DNA from: Thiomicrospira cyclica
GTDB taxonomy: Bacteria > Pseudomonadota > Gammaproteobacteria > Thiomicrospirales > Thiomicrospiraceae
Length of the DNA stretch: 38,709 nucleotides
Reading direction: 5' to 3'
NCBI GenBank assembly: GCA_022736205.1
Contig: DZAT01000015.1
Span: 1 to 38,709 of the forward strand
The notes beneath the pieces are model-generated. The model was not told the DNA's origin and did no database searches. It saw only the letters and a list, made by a program, of their open reading frames with translations. Below, piece by piece: positions 1-8,457 of the stretch (positions are counted from its first letter, which is position 1; each line of letters starts with the position of its first letter). The position numbers were made by a program, and so were the translations under genes.

Positions 1-676
1 CATCTGCCATTTTTTGTAGGGCTTCTAATGCAAAACGTCCATTATTAAAAATCATCGACCGAACACCGATCTTGTCCAAAACCGCTTTTAACTTAGAGCG
101 TGCCACGACAGAATCATCCGCACCAATCACTAAAAAATCACGCCCTTTGGTAATATTCATACCAACATGTGCAACCTCTTCAGAAACATCGGCACTGCTA
201 CGCCCTGCAACCTCTTGCAACACACGCTCCACATCGACAATTTCGACCAAAGCATTACCCACTTTAGTGATGCCTGTTAAATAATTCACATTCATGAGTG
301 TTTCGGGTGGCGGTAAAATATCTTCCCAACGCAAATGCACAATGCGATCAACAGAACCGACTAAGAACCCTTGAATGGAACTGTTGAACTCTGTCACGAT
401 GGTTAGGGTACCAGGAACCTTAGACAAGGGATCCATATCTAACGCGAGGGGCAGATCAATCATCGGCATGGTTGTGCCACGAATATCGGCAATACCAATA
501 ACCCTCGGGTCAGCCTTAGGCACAGGAGAAATGTGTGGTGTACGAATCACTTCGCGAACTTTAAAGACATTAATGCCAAAAAGCTGCTCATCATGTAAGG
601 TAAACAGCAACAGTTCCATGCGGTTCATGCCGACGAGTTTGGTGCGCCGATCAATATTTTTAAGCAGATTTGACAT
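1..676 (-). CDS. cheV: Chemotaxis coupling/response-regulator protein CheV (partial, C-terminus off window)
   Basis: Reading the minus strand from the ATG at 676 gives MSNLLKNIDRRTKLVGMN, followed by a CheW-like domain (residues about 12-160, with VIGIADIRG and MIDLPLAL). A receiver domain then begins (DFLVIGADDSVVARSKL) and is cut by the window edge. CheV links chemoreceptors to the CheA kinase and carries a phosphorylatable receiver, usually for adaptation. In this receiver the usual acidic pair near the start of strand 1 reads GADDS, so the acidic cluster is present; the phospho-acceptor Asp lies outside the window. It is divergent from flgA with 67 nt between them, a common arrangement in flagellated gammaproteobacteria. 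About 225 of the usual ~300-320 residues are visible. Confidence 0.93.
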   Translation of the reverse strand, partial: MSNLLKNIDRRTKLVGMNRMELLLFTLHDEQLFGINVFKVREVIRTPHISPVPKADPRVIGIADIRGTTMPMIDLPLALDMDPLSKVPGTLTIVTEFNSSIQGFLVGSVDRIVHLRWEDILPPPETLMNVNYLTGITKVGNALVEIVDVERVLQEVAGRSSADVSEEVAHVGMNITKGRDFLVIGADDSVVARSKLKAVLDKIGVRSMIFNNGRFALEALQKMAD

Positions 677-743
677 AATATACAATCCATTTTTTCGCTA
701 CAATGACAACATTGCAACATCTTAGGGGTAAATCTAACATACT

Positions 744-1451
744 ATGAAAACACAAAAGCGCAAATCGTGCCAACTATACACCCTTAGCATGATTTTGTTC
801 TTTTATTGTGCGCTCTTAGTACCTGCAAGTGCCGAAACCCCTCAAGAAATGACGCAGCTTGCACGCAACTACCTGTTAAAACACTTAGACCCTCAGTTAC
901 ACAATCCCATCGTAGCACTAACGCCACTATCGGCTACCGCACAAACCCCCACCTGCCAACACGCGCCACACATTCGCTGGAATAGCGGGCAAAAAACGGG
1001 GAATATCAATTTAAGCCTTATCTGTACACAACCTAAATGGCAGCGCTATCTTAACGCCAAAATATCGGGCGAATTACCTGTCGTCATAACCAATAAAGAC
1101 ATTCCTTTAGGTGCAAGCATCACCCCAGCCGACGTAAACCTGACTTGGTTGCCAGACGCGCAAGTTAAACACACACACTTGCACAATATTGCCGACATTA
1201 ACAACATCAGCGCTAGGCAATTTATTGGTGCTGGAACAGCACTAAGCAATAACCAAATTCGTGCAAGCCAGCTGATCAAAAAAGGCGATCAGGTGCGCAT
1301 TATCGTCAGCACCGATCAGGTTGCAATCGAGATGTTGGGCATTGCTTTAGAATCGGGTGAAAAAGGGAAACAAATTCGCGTACAGAACCAATCATCTGGA
1401 AAAATCATTAAAGGAAATATCCTTTCTGCCGATAGTATTCTTGTACCTTAG
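744..1451 (+). CDS. flgA: Flagellar basal body P-ring assembly chaperone FlgA
   Basis: The 235-residue product starts with a long Sec signal peptide (charged KTQKRKS, a hydrophobic stretch, then VPASAET as the likely cleavage region), so it is periplasmic. The C-terminal half is a SAF domain (VVITNKDIPLGASITPADV, then QIRASQLIKKGDQVRI, ending IKGNILSADSILVP), typical of FlgA, which assists assembly of the FlgI P ring around the rod. Length is normal for the family. It lies between divergent cheV and the flgM operon, the classic position. No strong Shine-Dalgarno precedes the ATG at 744; a GGGG tract lies about 17 nt upstream. Confidence 0.93.
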   Translation: MKTQKRKSCQLYTLSMILFFYCALLVPASAETPQEMTQLARNYLLKHLDPQLHNPIVALTPLSATAQTPTCQHAPHIRWNSGQKTGNINLSLICTQPKWQRYLNAKISGELPVVITNKDIPLGASITPADVNLTWLPDAQVKHTHLHNIADINNISARQFIGAGTALSNNQIRASQLIKKGDQVRIIVSTDQVAIEMLGIALESGEKGKQIRVQNQSSGKIIKGNILSADSILVP

Positions 1452-1472
1452 ACAACAAAATATCCGTTGTCT
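1450..1472 (+). terminator. Small hairpin at the flgA stop codon, weak terminator candidate
   Basis: A perfect 7-bp inverted repeat (AGACAAC / GTTGTCT, 9-nt loop) starts within the flgA stop codon. No T-tract follows directly, so intrinsic termination would be weak. It may instead stabilise the flgA 3' end ahead of the flgM promoter. Confidence 0.3.
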
Positions 1473-1515
1473 GACGCATAACCGTCGGTGAATCTTAAAA
1501 AAATGATAAAAAAAT

Positions 1516-1542
1516 TAAAGTTTGCATTAAATTTGCCGCTAT
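1516..1542 (+). promoter_or_regulatory. FliA (sigma-28) promoter for flgM-flgN-pilZ
   Basis: TAAAGTTT, 11 nt, then GCCGCTAT. This matches the known sigma-28 consensus (TAAAGTTT-N11-GCCGATAA) at 14 of 16 defined bases with exact spacing. It lies 60 nt upstream of the flgM start. Anti-sigma factor genes are commonly under FliA control, so the context fits. Confidence 0.85.
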
Positions 1543-1602
1543 TCTTTTCAGAAAGGCAGAAAAATTGCTAGAATGATAATAAATATAGGTGAGGTCGAAA
1601 TC

Positions 1603-1923
1603 ATGGACATCAACAATCTACTGCGTGGTGTGGGCACATCCCCCAGTAAAGTTTTGAACCAGCCTGAATCTAGTGTCATCCGTAAGAGTGCAGATGATAA
1701 GGGTACAGCGGTTAGTTCTGAAGCGTTTAAGACAGAAAAAGTAACGATTACAGACACAACCAGTCGTTTACGTCAGCTTTCTCAGTCGGCAACACAGCAG
1801 CCAGAGGTCAATAATGATAAGGTTGCCAATATTCGTGCTGCACTCGCTGATGGTAGCTACAAGGTACAACCAGGTGTTATTGCAGCGCGTTTAATGGCTT
1901 TTGAGGCTGCGCTACGTCGATAA
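1603..1923 (+). CDS. flgM: Anti-sigma-28 factor FlgM
   Basis: The 106-residue product has the FlgM layout: a low-complexity, probably disordered N-terminal half and a C-terminal sigma-binding helix region (VANIRAALADGSYKVQPGVI, then AARLMAFEAALR). FlgM holds FliA inactive until it is exported through the completed hook-basal body. I chose the ATG at 1603 because AGGTGAGG lies 8 nt before it and the product begins MDINNLL. A longer in-frame reading from 1573 has no ribosome binding site. It is the first gene of the FliA-promoter transcript and is followed by flgN after 26 nt. Confidence 0.92.
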   Translation: MDINNLLRGVGTSPSKVLNQPESSVIRKSADDKGTAVSSEAFKTEKVTITDTTSRLRQLSQSATQQPEVNNDKVANIRAALADGSYKVQPGVIAARLMAFEAALRR

Positions 1924-1949
1924 CACATATGGACAGGCAGGTAACGATA

Positions 1950-2396
1950 ATGGAACTGTGCAATGCGACTCAGCTCTGGATGACTAACATGAATGTGATG
2001 TTGGCATTACTAGAGGCTGAGTTTTTGGCGTTAAAAGAAAAAGAAAATGCACACATCAATCGCATGGCACAAGAAAAAGAAGCATTACTACTTGTCTTAT
2101 CAAAACAAGAAATAAAACTGCTCGATGCGGCATATGCTACAGGCTTTACAGGCGAACATCTTATTACTCACCTTAGCGCTCATTGCGGCGCAGAAACAGC
2201 TGAAGCGGTGCGGACAGTGGGTAAACAGGTTCAGCAAGCCAATCAGCGCAATGGTGCTTTGTTGCAAGCCATGATTCGTTTAAACGAACATGCGTTACGA
2301 TTATTGACAGGCAAACAGCCTAAAATGAATATCTATGGTGCGTCGGGTCAGCTCGAGACCTCTGTTTCACAACTAACTAAATTGGCAACCGCATGA
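1950..2396 (+). CDS. flgN: Flagellar export chaperone FlgN
   Basis: The 148-residue, almost wholly alpha-helical product contains an extended coiled-coil-like stretch (LLEAEFLALKEKENAHINRM, then AQEKEALLLVL) typical of FlgN, the cytoplasmic chaperone for the hook-filament junction proteins FlgK and FlgL. The start at 1950 has AGG 8 nt upstream, whereas the in-frame ATG at 1929 has none. It sits directly after flgM, and its stop overlaps the next start by 4 nt (ATGA), so translational coupling with the PilZ gene is likely. Identification rests on helix pattern, size and context more than on invariant residues. Confidence 0.85.
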   Translation: MELCNATQLWMTNMNVMLALLEAEFLALKEKENAHINRMAQEKEALLLVLSKQEIKLLDAAYATGFTGEHLITHLSAHCGAETAEAVRTVGKQVQQANQRNGALLQAMIRLNEHALRLLTGKQPKMNIYGASGQLETSVSQLTKLATA

Positions 2397-2965
2397 GTGA
2401 TAACGGCGCACAAAAACGTGCATATTTTCGTATGGATGCTTTGCTTCCCATGTCTTATCGTGTTCTGACGGCTGAAGAGGCGCGTAATCCACTTCCCGCA
2501 ACCGTAGACACCCTATTCGTCGAACAATATTTTTCGACTGAGCTGGATGAACTCGACTCTCGCATTGATAACATCATCGAACAAATCGCTGAGAAAAGTT
2601 CACTCATGGCGGCGGCTTTGCGAGCCATGAACGAAAAACTGAACTTCTTGACGCAAACATTAGGTGACGATGCGATTAAATACGTGATTCCGACTATACC
2701 CGTTAATATCAGCGCAGGCGGACTTTCATTTGACACGGCTGTGACTATCGAGCACGGTGCTATTGTCGATTTGTTGCTCGTACTGAACAAACAAGATGGA
2801 CCCATTATGTTACGCTCGCAAGTGGTCAAAGTCATTCCACATCCCGATGGTACCAGCATGATGGCTTTGGAGTTTCAGCATATGGGTGAAGAAGCGCGTC
2901 GTCAATTGGTGTACTTTATCCAGACAAAAGAAATTGAACTGGCACGCGAGAAACGCGGTAGTTAG
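2393..2965 (+). CDS. PilZ-domain cyclic-di-GMP receptor, flagellar-operon type
   Basis: The 190-residue protein contains both PilZ ligand motifs: RxxxR near the N-terminus (KRAYFRMD, residues 8-15) and [D/N]xSxxG (VNISAGGLSF, about residue 104). About 90 residues separate them, largely predicted helix (STELDELDSRIDNIIEQIAE), instead of the roughly 20-30 seen in a compact PilZ domain. In Pseudomonas the third gene of this operon is flgZ, a YcgR-like brake that slows the motor when c-di-GMP is high. This gene holds the same position but lacks an obvious YcgR N-terminal domain. A motility-related c-di-GMP sensor is inferred. It overlaps flgN by 4 nt and ends 2 nt before mdtA. Confidence 0.82.
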   Translation: MSDNGAQKRAYFRMDALLPMSYRVLTAEEARNPLPATVDTLFVEQYFSTELDELDSRIDNIIEQIAEKSSLMAAALRAMNEKLNFLTQTLGDDAIKYVIPTIPVNISAGGLSFDTAVTIEHGAIVDLLLVLNKQDGPIMLRSQVVKVIPHPDGTSMMALEFQHMGEEARRQLVYFIQTKEIELAREKRGS

Positions 2966-2967
2966 AC

Positions 2968-4152
2968 GTGAAAAAGACATGGTTTTTTTTTCTGATTATC
3001 TTGGTTGCAACCTTGGCTGTGGGTTATGGTTACTTCTATAAACCTTCAGAAAAATCATCCGATCAGGTCAGCAATCCAGCACAACCCAAAATGCGTCCTG
3101 CACCTGTTTTTGTTGCAACAGTTAACCAACAAGACTTCCCAGTGTGGCTCAATGCACTGGGTACCGCAAGCGCTCGCAACTTAGTAACCGTTAAAAGTCG
3201 CATCGATGGCGAGTTAATGGCGGTGTATTTCGAAGAAGGTCAGCGCGTCAAAAAAGGGCAGCTATTAGCCGAAATTGATCCACGCAATCTGCAAGCGCTG
3301 CTCGAACAACAACAAAGCCAATACCAACGCGATCAGGCATTACTCAACAATGCACAGCTCGATTTAAAACGTTACAAACAACTCACCACAGAAGATGCCA
3401 TTGCCAGTCAGCAGGTCGACACACAAGCGGCATTGGTCAAACAATATCAGGCAACCCTTGCCAGTGACACAGCACAAATCAACAGTACAAAACTACAACT
3501 AAGCTATACCAAAATTACCGCCCCCATCAGTGGCAAAGTTGGCTTTCGACAAGTGGATGCCGGCAATCAAGTGAAGGCCAGTGATGGCAATGGCTTGGTT
3601 ACCATCGCACAATTAACGCCCATCACGGTCGTTTTTTCGTTACCCGAAAACACCTTACCCGATCTGAAAGTCGCATTACGTAACAACCCAAGTCTTGATA
3701 TTGAGGCATGGGACAAAGACAAAAAACAGCGCATTGCCACTGGCAAACTCCTCACGCTCGACAACCAAGTCGATAGCAGTACAGGCAGCATCCGCTTAAA
3801 AGCCTTATTCGATAATAACGACGAAAGCCTATACCCTAATCAGTTTGTGAATATTCGACTACAACTTAAAATACTAACGCAAGTAACGACGATACCGAGC
3901 ACAGCACTTCAACGCGGTGCAAAGGGCGATTTTGTCTATGTCATTAACGACGACAATACCGCCAGTGTTGTTCCGATTAACATACTGCAAACAGAAGGTG
4001 ACAGGGTTGCTATCGAAGGAAAGCTCGACGCTGGCATGAAAGTGGTTACCGATGGTAGCGATAAGGTTAAAGAGGGCGGGCAAGTTAAAGTGATGGATAA
4101 AAAAGAACGAAGTAATACACCTGAGTCAGCAAAGCAAAGCGTGTTAAAATAA
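2968..4152 (+). CDS. mdtA: RND efflux periplasmic adaptor, MdtA-like
   Basis: The 394-residue membrane fusion protein starts at a GTG (MKKTWFFFLIILVATLAVGY, a membrane anchor or signal segment). A lipoyl half-motif follows (SRIDGELMAVYFEEGQRVKK), then GQLLAEIDP, a helical hairpin rich in Gln (about residues 110-180), the second lipoyl half (ITAPISGKVGFRQVDAGNQV) and beta-barrel/membrane-proximal domains. It bridges the inner-membrane RND pumps to an outer-membrane channel. Only 2 nt separate it from pilZ and no terminator is visible, so it probably shares that transcript. Its usual partner mdtB is displaced by a parDE cassette. No TolC-like gene is in the window. Confidence 0.9.
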   Translation: MKKTWFFFLIILVATLAVGYGYFYKPSEKSSDQVSNPAQPKMRPAPVFVATVNQQDFPVWLNALGTASARNLVTVKSRIDGELMAVYFEEGQRVKKGQLLAEIDPRNLQALLEQQQSQYQRDQALLNNAQLDLKRYKQLTTEDAIASQQVDTQAALVKQYQATLASDTAQINSTKLQLSYTKITAPISGKVGFRQVDAGNQVKASDGNGLVTIAQLTPITVVFSLPENTLPDLKVALRNNPSLDIEAWDKDKKQRIATGKLLTLDNQVDSSTGSIRLKALFDNNDESLYPNQFVNIRLQLKILTQVTTIPSTALQRGAKGDFVYVINDDNTASVVPINILQTEGDRVAIEGKLDAGMKVVTDGSDKVKEGGQVKVMDKKERSNTPESAKQSVLK

Positions 4153-4176
4153 ACTGTGAAAATAGGAGATTCTTTC

Positions 4177-4416
4177 ATGCAAGCGCACACAGTTCAGTTT
4201 CCAGAAAGTCTCAGCCAATACCTAAGCGAACGGTTAAATGGTCATTTTGAGCAACTCAATGACTATCTTGTCGGGCTAGTCGAGCAAGACAAACAAAATA
4301 AAGCCGTTGCAGAATTAAGGGACTTATTGAGTGATCCTTTGGCAAATACGCCCAGCAATTTATCGATGGTAGAAATTAGACAACGTGCTTTAGCAAGACT
4401 TCATAATGACGTATGA
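4177..4416 (+). CDS. parD: ParD-like ribbon-helix-helix antitoxin
   Basis: The 79-residue product reads MQAHTVQFPESLSQYLSER with a following helix-turn-helix (FEQLNDYLVGLVEQDKQNKA), matching the ParD/CopG-type ribbon-helix-helix N-terminus, and has an acidic toxin-binding C-terminal half (VAELRDLLSDPLAN). It would neutralise the toxin encoded immediately downstream and repress its own promoter. The ATG at 4177 has AGGAG 8 nt upstream, better than the in-frame GTG at 4156. It starts 24 nt after mdtA and overlaps parE by 11 nt. Confidence 0.82.
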   Translation: MQAHTVQFPESLSQYLSERLNGHFEQLNDYLVGLVEQDKQNKAVAELRDLLSDPLANTPSNLSMVEIRQRALARLHNDV

Positions 4417-4693
4417 AATTTCAAAACTTGCTGCCATTGACCTTGAAAACATCTATGTCTATACGTCCACACAATTCGGTATGAAACAAGCAGAAAGCTA
4501 TCATAGCGAGTTGACCAAACATTTTGAGTTGCTGACCACTACCCCATTACTTGGCAAAGACACCTCAGCTATTGCTAATGGCTATCGTCGCTCTAGCCAC
4601 AAAAGCCACAATATTTATTACAAACTTTTACAAAATCACGTTTTTATTGTGCGCATTCTGCACAATAAACAAGACCCGATTAAGCACATCTAA
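4406..4693 (+). CDS. parE: ParE/RelE-superfamily toxin
   Basis: The 95-residue product has the ParE fold pattern: MTYEISKLAAIDLENIYVYT (strand then helices), a central helix pair (AESYHSELTKHFELLTTTPL), then GYRRSSHKSHNIYYKLLQNH and the terminal strand VFIVRILHNKQDP. The final (V/I)RILH motif is characteristic of ParE toxins, which act on DNA gyrase in characterised members. The upstream parD overlaps it by 11 nt, the normal antitoxin-first order. It lies between mdtA and mdtB, an unusual location; mdtB starts only 14 nt later. Confidence 0.88.
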   Translation: MTYEISKLAAIDLENIYVYTSTQFGMKQAESYHSELTKHFELLTTTPLLGKDTSAIANGYRRSSHKSHNIYYKLLQNHVFIVRILHNKQDPIKHI

Positions 4694-4707
4694 ATACCAA
4701 CAAAACA

Positions 4708-7700
4708 ATGAACCCTTCTCGCCTATTCATTCTCCGACCGATTGCCACCAGTTTACTGATGCTCGCATTGCTGCTTTCTGGATTAATGGCATACAAACAA
4801 CTTCCTTTAGCAGCCCTGCCGCAAGTCGACTACCCCACCATTCAAGTAACGACCAGCTACCCAGGTGCTAGCCCCGACGTGATGGCAACTACCGTCACAG
4901 CCCCCTTAGAACGACAGTTTGGGCAAATGCCCAACTTAACGCAGATGACCAGCAACAGTACATCAGGCGTTTCCAGCGTTACGCTCCGCTTTGGTTTGAA
5001 TTTACCCTTAGATGTCGCCGAGCAGCAAGTACAAGCGGCCATGAATGCTGCCAGCAATTTACTGCCACCTGACCTACCCATGCCACCCACCTATAACAAG
5101 GTTAATCCTGCCGACGCACCCATTCTAACGCTTGCCATTCGCTCAGACAGTTTAAGTATTCCTAAGTTACAAGACTTAGTCGAAACGCGACTTGCCATGA
5201 AGTTATCGCAACTATCAGGGGTGGGCTTGGTCAGTATTGCAGGGAGTCAACGACCAGCCATGCGCATCAAAGTCAATAGCGAACAACTTGCCGCCTTAGG
5301 TCTATCTTTCGATGATATTCGCACGCTGATTGGCAATAATAACGTCACCATGAGCAAAGGCAGCTTTAATGGAAAACAGCGTGCTAGCAGCATCGACGCC
5401 AATGACCAACTACAATCAGAAACAGACTATCGGCAACTGATTGTCCTTTATAAAAACGGCAATCCTGTTCGCTTGGGTGATATTGCCACCATTATCGATG
5501 ATGCCGAAAATGTGCGCCTTGCCGCGTGGGTCGATAACCAACCCGCCGTTCTGCTGAATATTCAGCGCCAACCTGGTGCTAATGTCATTGCTGTCACCGA
5601 TGCCATCAAAACGCTATTGCCACAACTCACCGCTAACTTACCCGCATCCGTCGAGGTGCGCATCACCAATGACCGCACTCAATCTATTCGTGCCGCTATT
5701 AGCGAAATGAAGCTGGATATGCTCATCGCCATTGTGTTGGTGGTATTGGTTATTTTCTTATTCTTGCGCGATGCCAAAGCGACGTTCATTCCTGCACTGG
5801 CAATTCCCTTGTCACTCATTGGTACCTGTGGTGTTATGTACCTACTCGGTTTTTCAATTAACAATTTAACGCTGATGGCGTTGGTAATCGCCACGGGGTT
5901 TGTGGTCGATGATGCCATTGTGATGATTGAAAATATCGCCCGTCATCGCGACATGGGCAAAAATGCATTGCAAGCAGCCTTAGATGGCTCATCCGAAATC
6001 GGCTTTACCATTATGTCACTCACTTTGTCGCTTGTCGCTGTACTGATTCCCTTGCTCTTTATGCAAGACATGCTCGGACGATTGTTTAATGAGTTTGCGG
6101 TCACGCTTGCCACAGCAATTTTATTATCGGCAATCGTATCACTTACACTAACCCCAATGTTAAGTGCCAAGTTACTCATGCAACCCACAGAAACGCAAAA
6201 AATGGGCTTTTTCTCCAGCACATTAGTCCACTACCAAAGCGCATTACGTTGGGTATTAGCGCATCAGAAAACAACACTCACAGCGACCTTGATGATTTTA
6301 GTCGCTACCGTCGCTCTCTATCTTGCCATCCCCAAAGGCTTTTTCCCGACACAAGACACAGGCAGCATCATGGCGATTGTCGATGTGCCCGAAAGCACTT
6401 CATTCGATGCCTTCGCTGAACGACAACAAGCCCTGTGTCGCAACCTGTTGCAAAACCAAAACATCGACAACATCACCGCTTTTATCGGTGTCGATGGCAA
6501 TAACGCCACCCCAAATAGCGGACGCTTACTCATCCAGCTCAAACCGAAAGATGAACGTAACGACAGCAGCGAGCGTGTCATCGAACAATTAATGATGGCA
6601 ACCGAACAACATCCCGATATTCGCCTGCACCTACAAGCAGTACAAGACCTGACGGTCGAAGACCAAGTCACGCGAGGACAATACCAATTCAAACTCAGCA
6701 CTCCTGATGGCGAGGCCTTGGCACAAGCAACACAACAACTCGTTGAACAATTGCAACACTTACCGATTTTGCAAGATGTCAGCGCCGATACGCAACCCTC
6801 AGGATTACAAGCCTTCATCAACATTGACCGCGATGCCGCAGCACGGCTCGGTGTCAGCACCAAAAGCATCGACCAAGCTTTATATAATGCTTTTGGTCAA
6901 CGACTCATTTCGACCATTTTTACCCAATCGAATCAATATCGCGTGGTGCTCGAAACTACAGACAACAAACAAGCTGGCATTGCACAACTCGACAATCTGT
7001 ATGTTCCCAATAATCAAGGCAAACAAATTTTACTCCCCACGTTTGCACGTATTAGCGAACGCCAAGCACCGCTCGCCATTACACGACTCGATCAATTCCC
7101 CAGCACAACCATTTCGTTTAACCTTGCGCCACACACAAGCTTAGGCGATGCGATCAATGCCATCACACAAGCGCAAATCCAGCTTGAGTTGCCTGTCCAT
7201 ATCGAAACGCACTGGCAAGGCGCAACCCAAGCCTTTCGTGCTTCTTTATCCAACACCCTCTTTTTATTGTTGGCTGCCGTGATCACTGTCTATATTGTGC
7301 TAGGCGTACTTTACGAAAGTTTTATTCACCCAATTACCATTTTATCAACGCTTTTTCCTGCCGCCATTGGTGCATTTCTTGCCCTAGATTTTGCGGGACT
7401 ATCGCTGGACATGATTGGTGTCATTGGATTAATTTTACTCATCGGCATTGTCAAAAAGAATGCCATTATGATGATCGACTTTGCACTTGATGCCATGCGC
7501 AACCAAGGCTTAGCAGCACAAGAAGCGATTTTTCAGGCATGCAGCCTACGCTTAAGACCCATTTTAATGACCACTTTTGCCGCCTTATTTGGTGCGCTAC
7601 CGCTGATGCTATCTACAGGCTTAGGAGCAGAACTCCGTCAACCGATGGGTTATGCACTCGTGGGCGGATTGTTGCTCAGTCAGCTCCTCACCTTATTTAC

Positions 7701-7782
7701 CACGCCTGTGATCTTTTTGTTGTTTGAGCGGTTAAGAACAAAACTCAGCAATACGCTTGCATACAAGTCAAAAGCTTCATAA
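4708..7782 (+). CDS. mdtB: RND multidrug efflux permease, MdtB-like
   Basis: This 1024-residue RND permease is normal length (MdtB about 1040). It starts MNPSRLFILRPIATSLLMLA (TM1). It has two large periplasmic porter loops, TM4 with the proton-relay Asp pair GFVVDDAIVMIENI (residues 401-402), the FFPTQDTGSIM motif after TM7, and a C-terminal block of TMs with LIGIVKKNAIMMIDFALDA. MdtB works with MdtC as a B2C trimer exporting bile salts, novobiocin and similar compounds in E. coli; the substrate here is unknown. No Shine-Dalgarno is visible before the ATG. The next gene downstream is a toxin, not mdtC. Confidence 0.92.
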   Translation: MNPSRLFILRPIATSLLMLALLLSGLMAYKQLPLAALPQVDYPTIQVTTSYPGASPDVMATTVTAPLERQFGQMPNLTQMTSNSTSGVSSVTLRFGLNLPLDVAEQQVQAAMNAASNLLPPDLPMPPTYNKVNPADAPILTLAIRSDSLSIPKLQDLVETRLAMKLSQLSGVGLVSIAGSQRPAMRIKVNSEQLAALGLSFDDIRTLIGNNNVTMSKGSFNGKQRASSIDANDQLQSETDYRQLIVLYKNGNPVRLGDIATIIDDAENVRLAAWVDNQPAVLLNIQRQPGANVIAVTDAIKTLLPQLTANLPASVEVRITNDRTQSIRAAISEMKLDMLIAIVLVVLVIFLFLRDAKATFIPALAIPLSLIGTCGVMYLLGFSINNLTLMALVIATGFVVDDAIVMIENIARHRDMGKNALQAALDGSSEIGFTIMSLTLSLVAVLIPLLFMQDMLGRLFNEFAVTLATAILLSAIVSLTLTPMLSAKLLMQPTETQKMGFFSSTLVHYQSALRWVLAHQKTTLTATLMILVATVALYLAIPKGFFPTQDTGSIMAIVDVPESTSFDAFAERQQALCRNLLQNQNIDNITAFIGVDGNNATPNSGRLLIQLKPKDERNDSSERVIEQLMMATEQHPDIRLHLQAVQDLTVEDQVTRGQYQFKLSTPDGEALAQATQQLVEQLQHLPILQDVSADTQPSGLQAFINIDRDAAARLGVSTKSIDQALYNAFGQRLISTIFTQSNQYRVVLETTDNKQAGIAQLDNLYVPNNQGKQILLPTFARISERQAPLAITRLDQFPSTTISFNLAPHTSLGDAINAITQAQIQLELPVHIETHWQGATQAFRASLSNTLFLLLAAVITVYIVLGVLYESFIHPITILSTLFPAAIGAFLALDFAGLSLDMIGVIGLILLIGIVKKNAIMMIDFALDAMRNQGLAAQEAIFQACSLRLRPILMTTFAALFGALPLMLSTGLGAELRQPMGYALVGGLLLSQLLTLFTTPVIFLLFERLRTKLSNTLAYKSKAS

Positions 7783-7818
7783 AATAATAGCATGTCGCTT
7801 ATAAACGAAAGGGCAAGC

Positions 7819-8151
7819 ATGATTCGCATTGCAAAATACATCACCGATGATGGCAAATGCCCATACGATGACTGGTTTAATAAACTTAAAGACCGCACTG
7901 GCAAAGTCGCTATTTCAAACAGACTTGACCGACTCATACTGGGAAATCAAGGTGATTACAAAGATCTTGGTGATGGTGTTTTTGAGTTACGACTGTTCGT
8001 CGGACCTGCCTATCGCGTTTACTATGCTTGGGAAGACGATACAATCGTGCTATTACTGAGCGGCGGAACAAAATCACAACAGGATAAAGACGTGGCACTT
8101 GCCAAGAAATACTGGAAGCAACATAGGAATCAAGATAATGCCAATAACTGA
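7819..8151 (+). CDS. HigB/Gp49-like RelE-superfamily addiction-module toxin
   Basis: The 110-residue product has the layout of the RelE/HigB-type addiction module killer family (COG3657): CPYDDWFNKLKDRTGKVAIS, then RLDRLILGNQGDYKDLGDGV, FELRLFVGPAYRVYYAWEDD and the closing LLSGGTKSQQDKDVALAKKY. Characterised relatives are ribosome-dependent mRNA interferases. The ATG at 7819 has AAAGGG 5 nt upstream; the in-frame ATG at 7792 has no such signal. It starts 36 nt after mdtB and overlaps the antitoxin gene by 14 nt. Toxin-first order is typical of this family. Confidence 0.87.
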   Translation: MIRIAKYITDDGKCPYDDWFNKLKDRTGKVAISNRLDRLILGNQGDYKDLGDGVFELRLFVGPAYRVYYAWEDDTIVLLLSGGTKSQQDKDVALAKKYWKQHRNQDNANN

Positions 8152-8434
8152 ATACAAAACCAGTGACTATCTAACAGACCCTGAAACAATTGCTGCCTAT
8201 TTAGAGTTAGCGATGGAAGACCCAGACCCTAGAATGTTGATGATGGCATTACGCAATGTCGCAGAAGCGAGGGGCGTAAAAGAAGTGGCAGAAGAAACTG
8301 GCTTAAACCGTCAAACGCTATACAAAACCCTAAGTGAAAAAGGCAATCCAACCCTGCAAACCTTAACCGCATTGTTGCATAGTTTTGGCTTACGCCTGAG
8401 CGTTCGCCCCGAAACAACGCCCGTAGCAGCATAA
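8138..8434 (+). CDS. Addiction-module antidote protein, HigA-like HTH antitoxin
   Basis: The 98-residue product begins MPITEYKTSDYLTDPETIAA and carries a helix-turn-helix (GVKEVAEETGLNRQTLYKTL, then SEKGNPTLQTLTALL). This is the COG3636 antidote family that partners with the preceding killer family. It should bind the toxin and autoregulate the pair. The ATG at 8138 has AGGA 9 nt upstream and lies inside the toxin gene's 3' end, so the two are translationally coupled. The next gene is on the opposite strand, 23 nt away. Confidence 0.87.
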   Translation: MPITEYKTSDYLTDPETIAAYLELAMEDPDPRMLMMALRNVAEARGVKEVAEETGLNRQTLYKTLSEKGNPTLQTLTALLHSFGLRLSVRPETTPVAA

Positions 8435-8457
8435 AGTGTAATGAATAATGGCAGAGC

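Noticed and set aside
677-743. Sigma-54 promoter between cheV and flgA
   Set aside because: TTGCA occurs, but no TGGCAC-like element lies 5 nt before it on either strand.
6318-6869. 183-residue reading frame antisense to mdtB, and similar long antisense frames (for example 12380-12868)
   Set aside because: They lie wholly inside well-identified genes, have Cys- or Ser-rich composition without domain patterns, and have no ribosome binding sites. They are shadows of the real genes.
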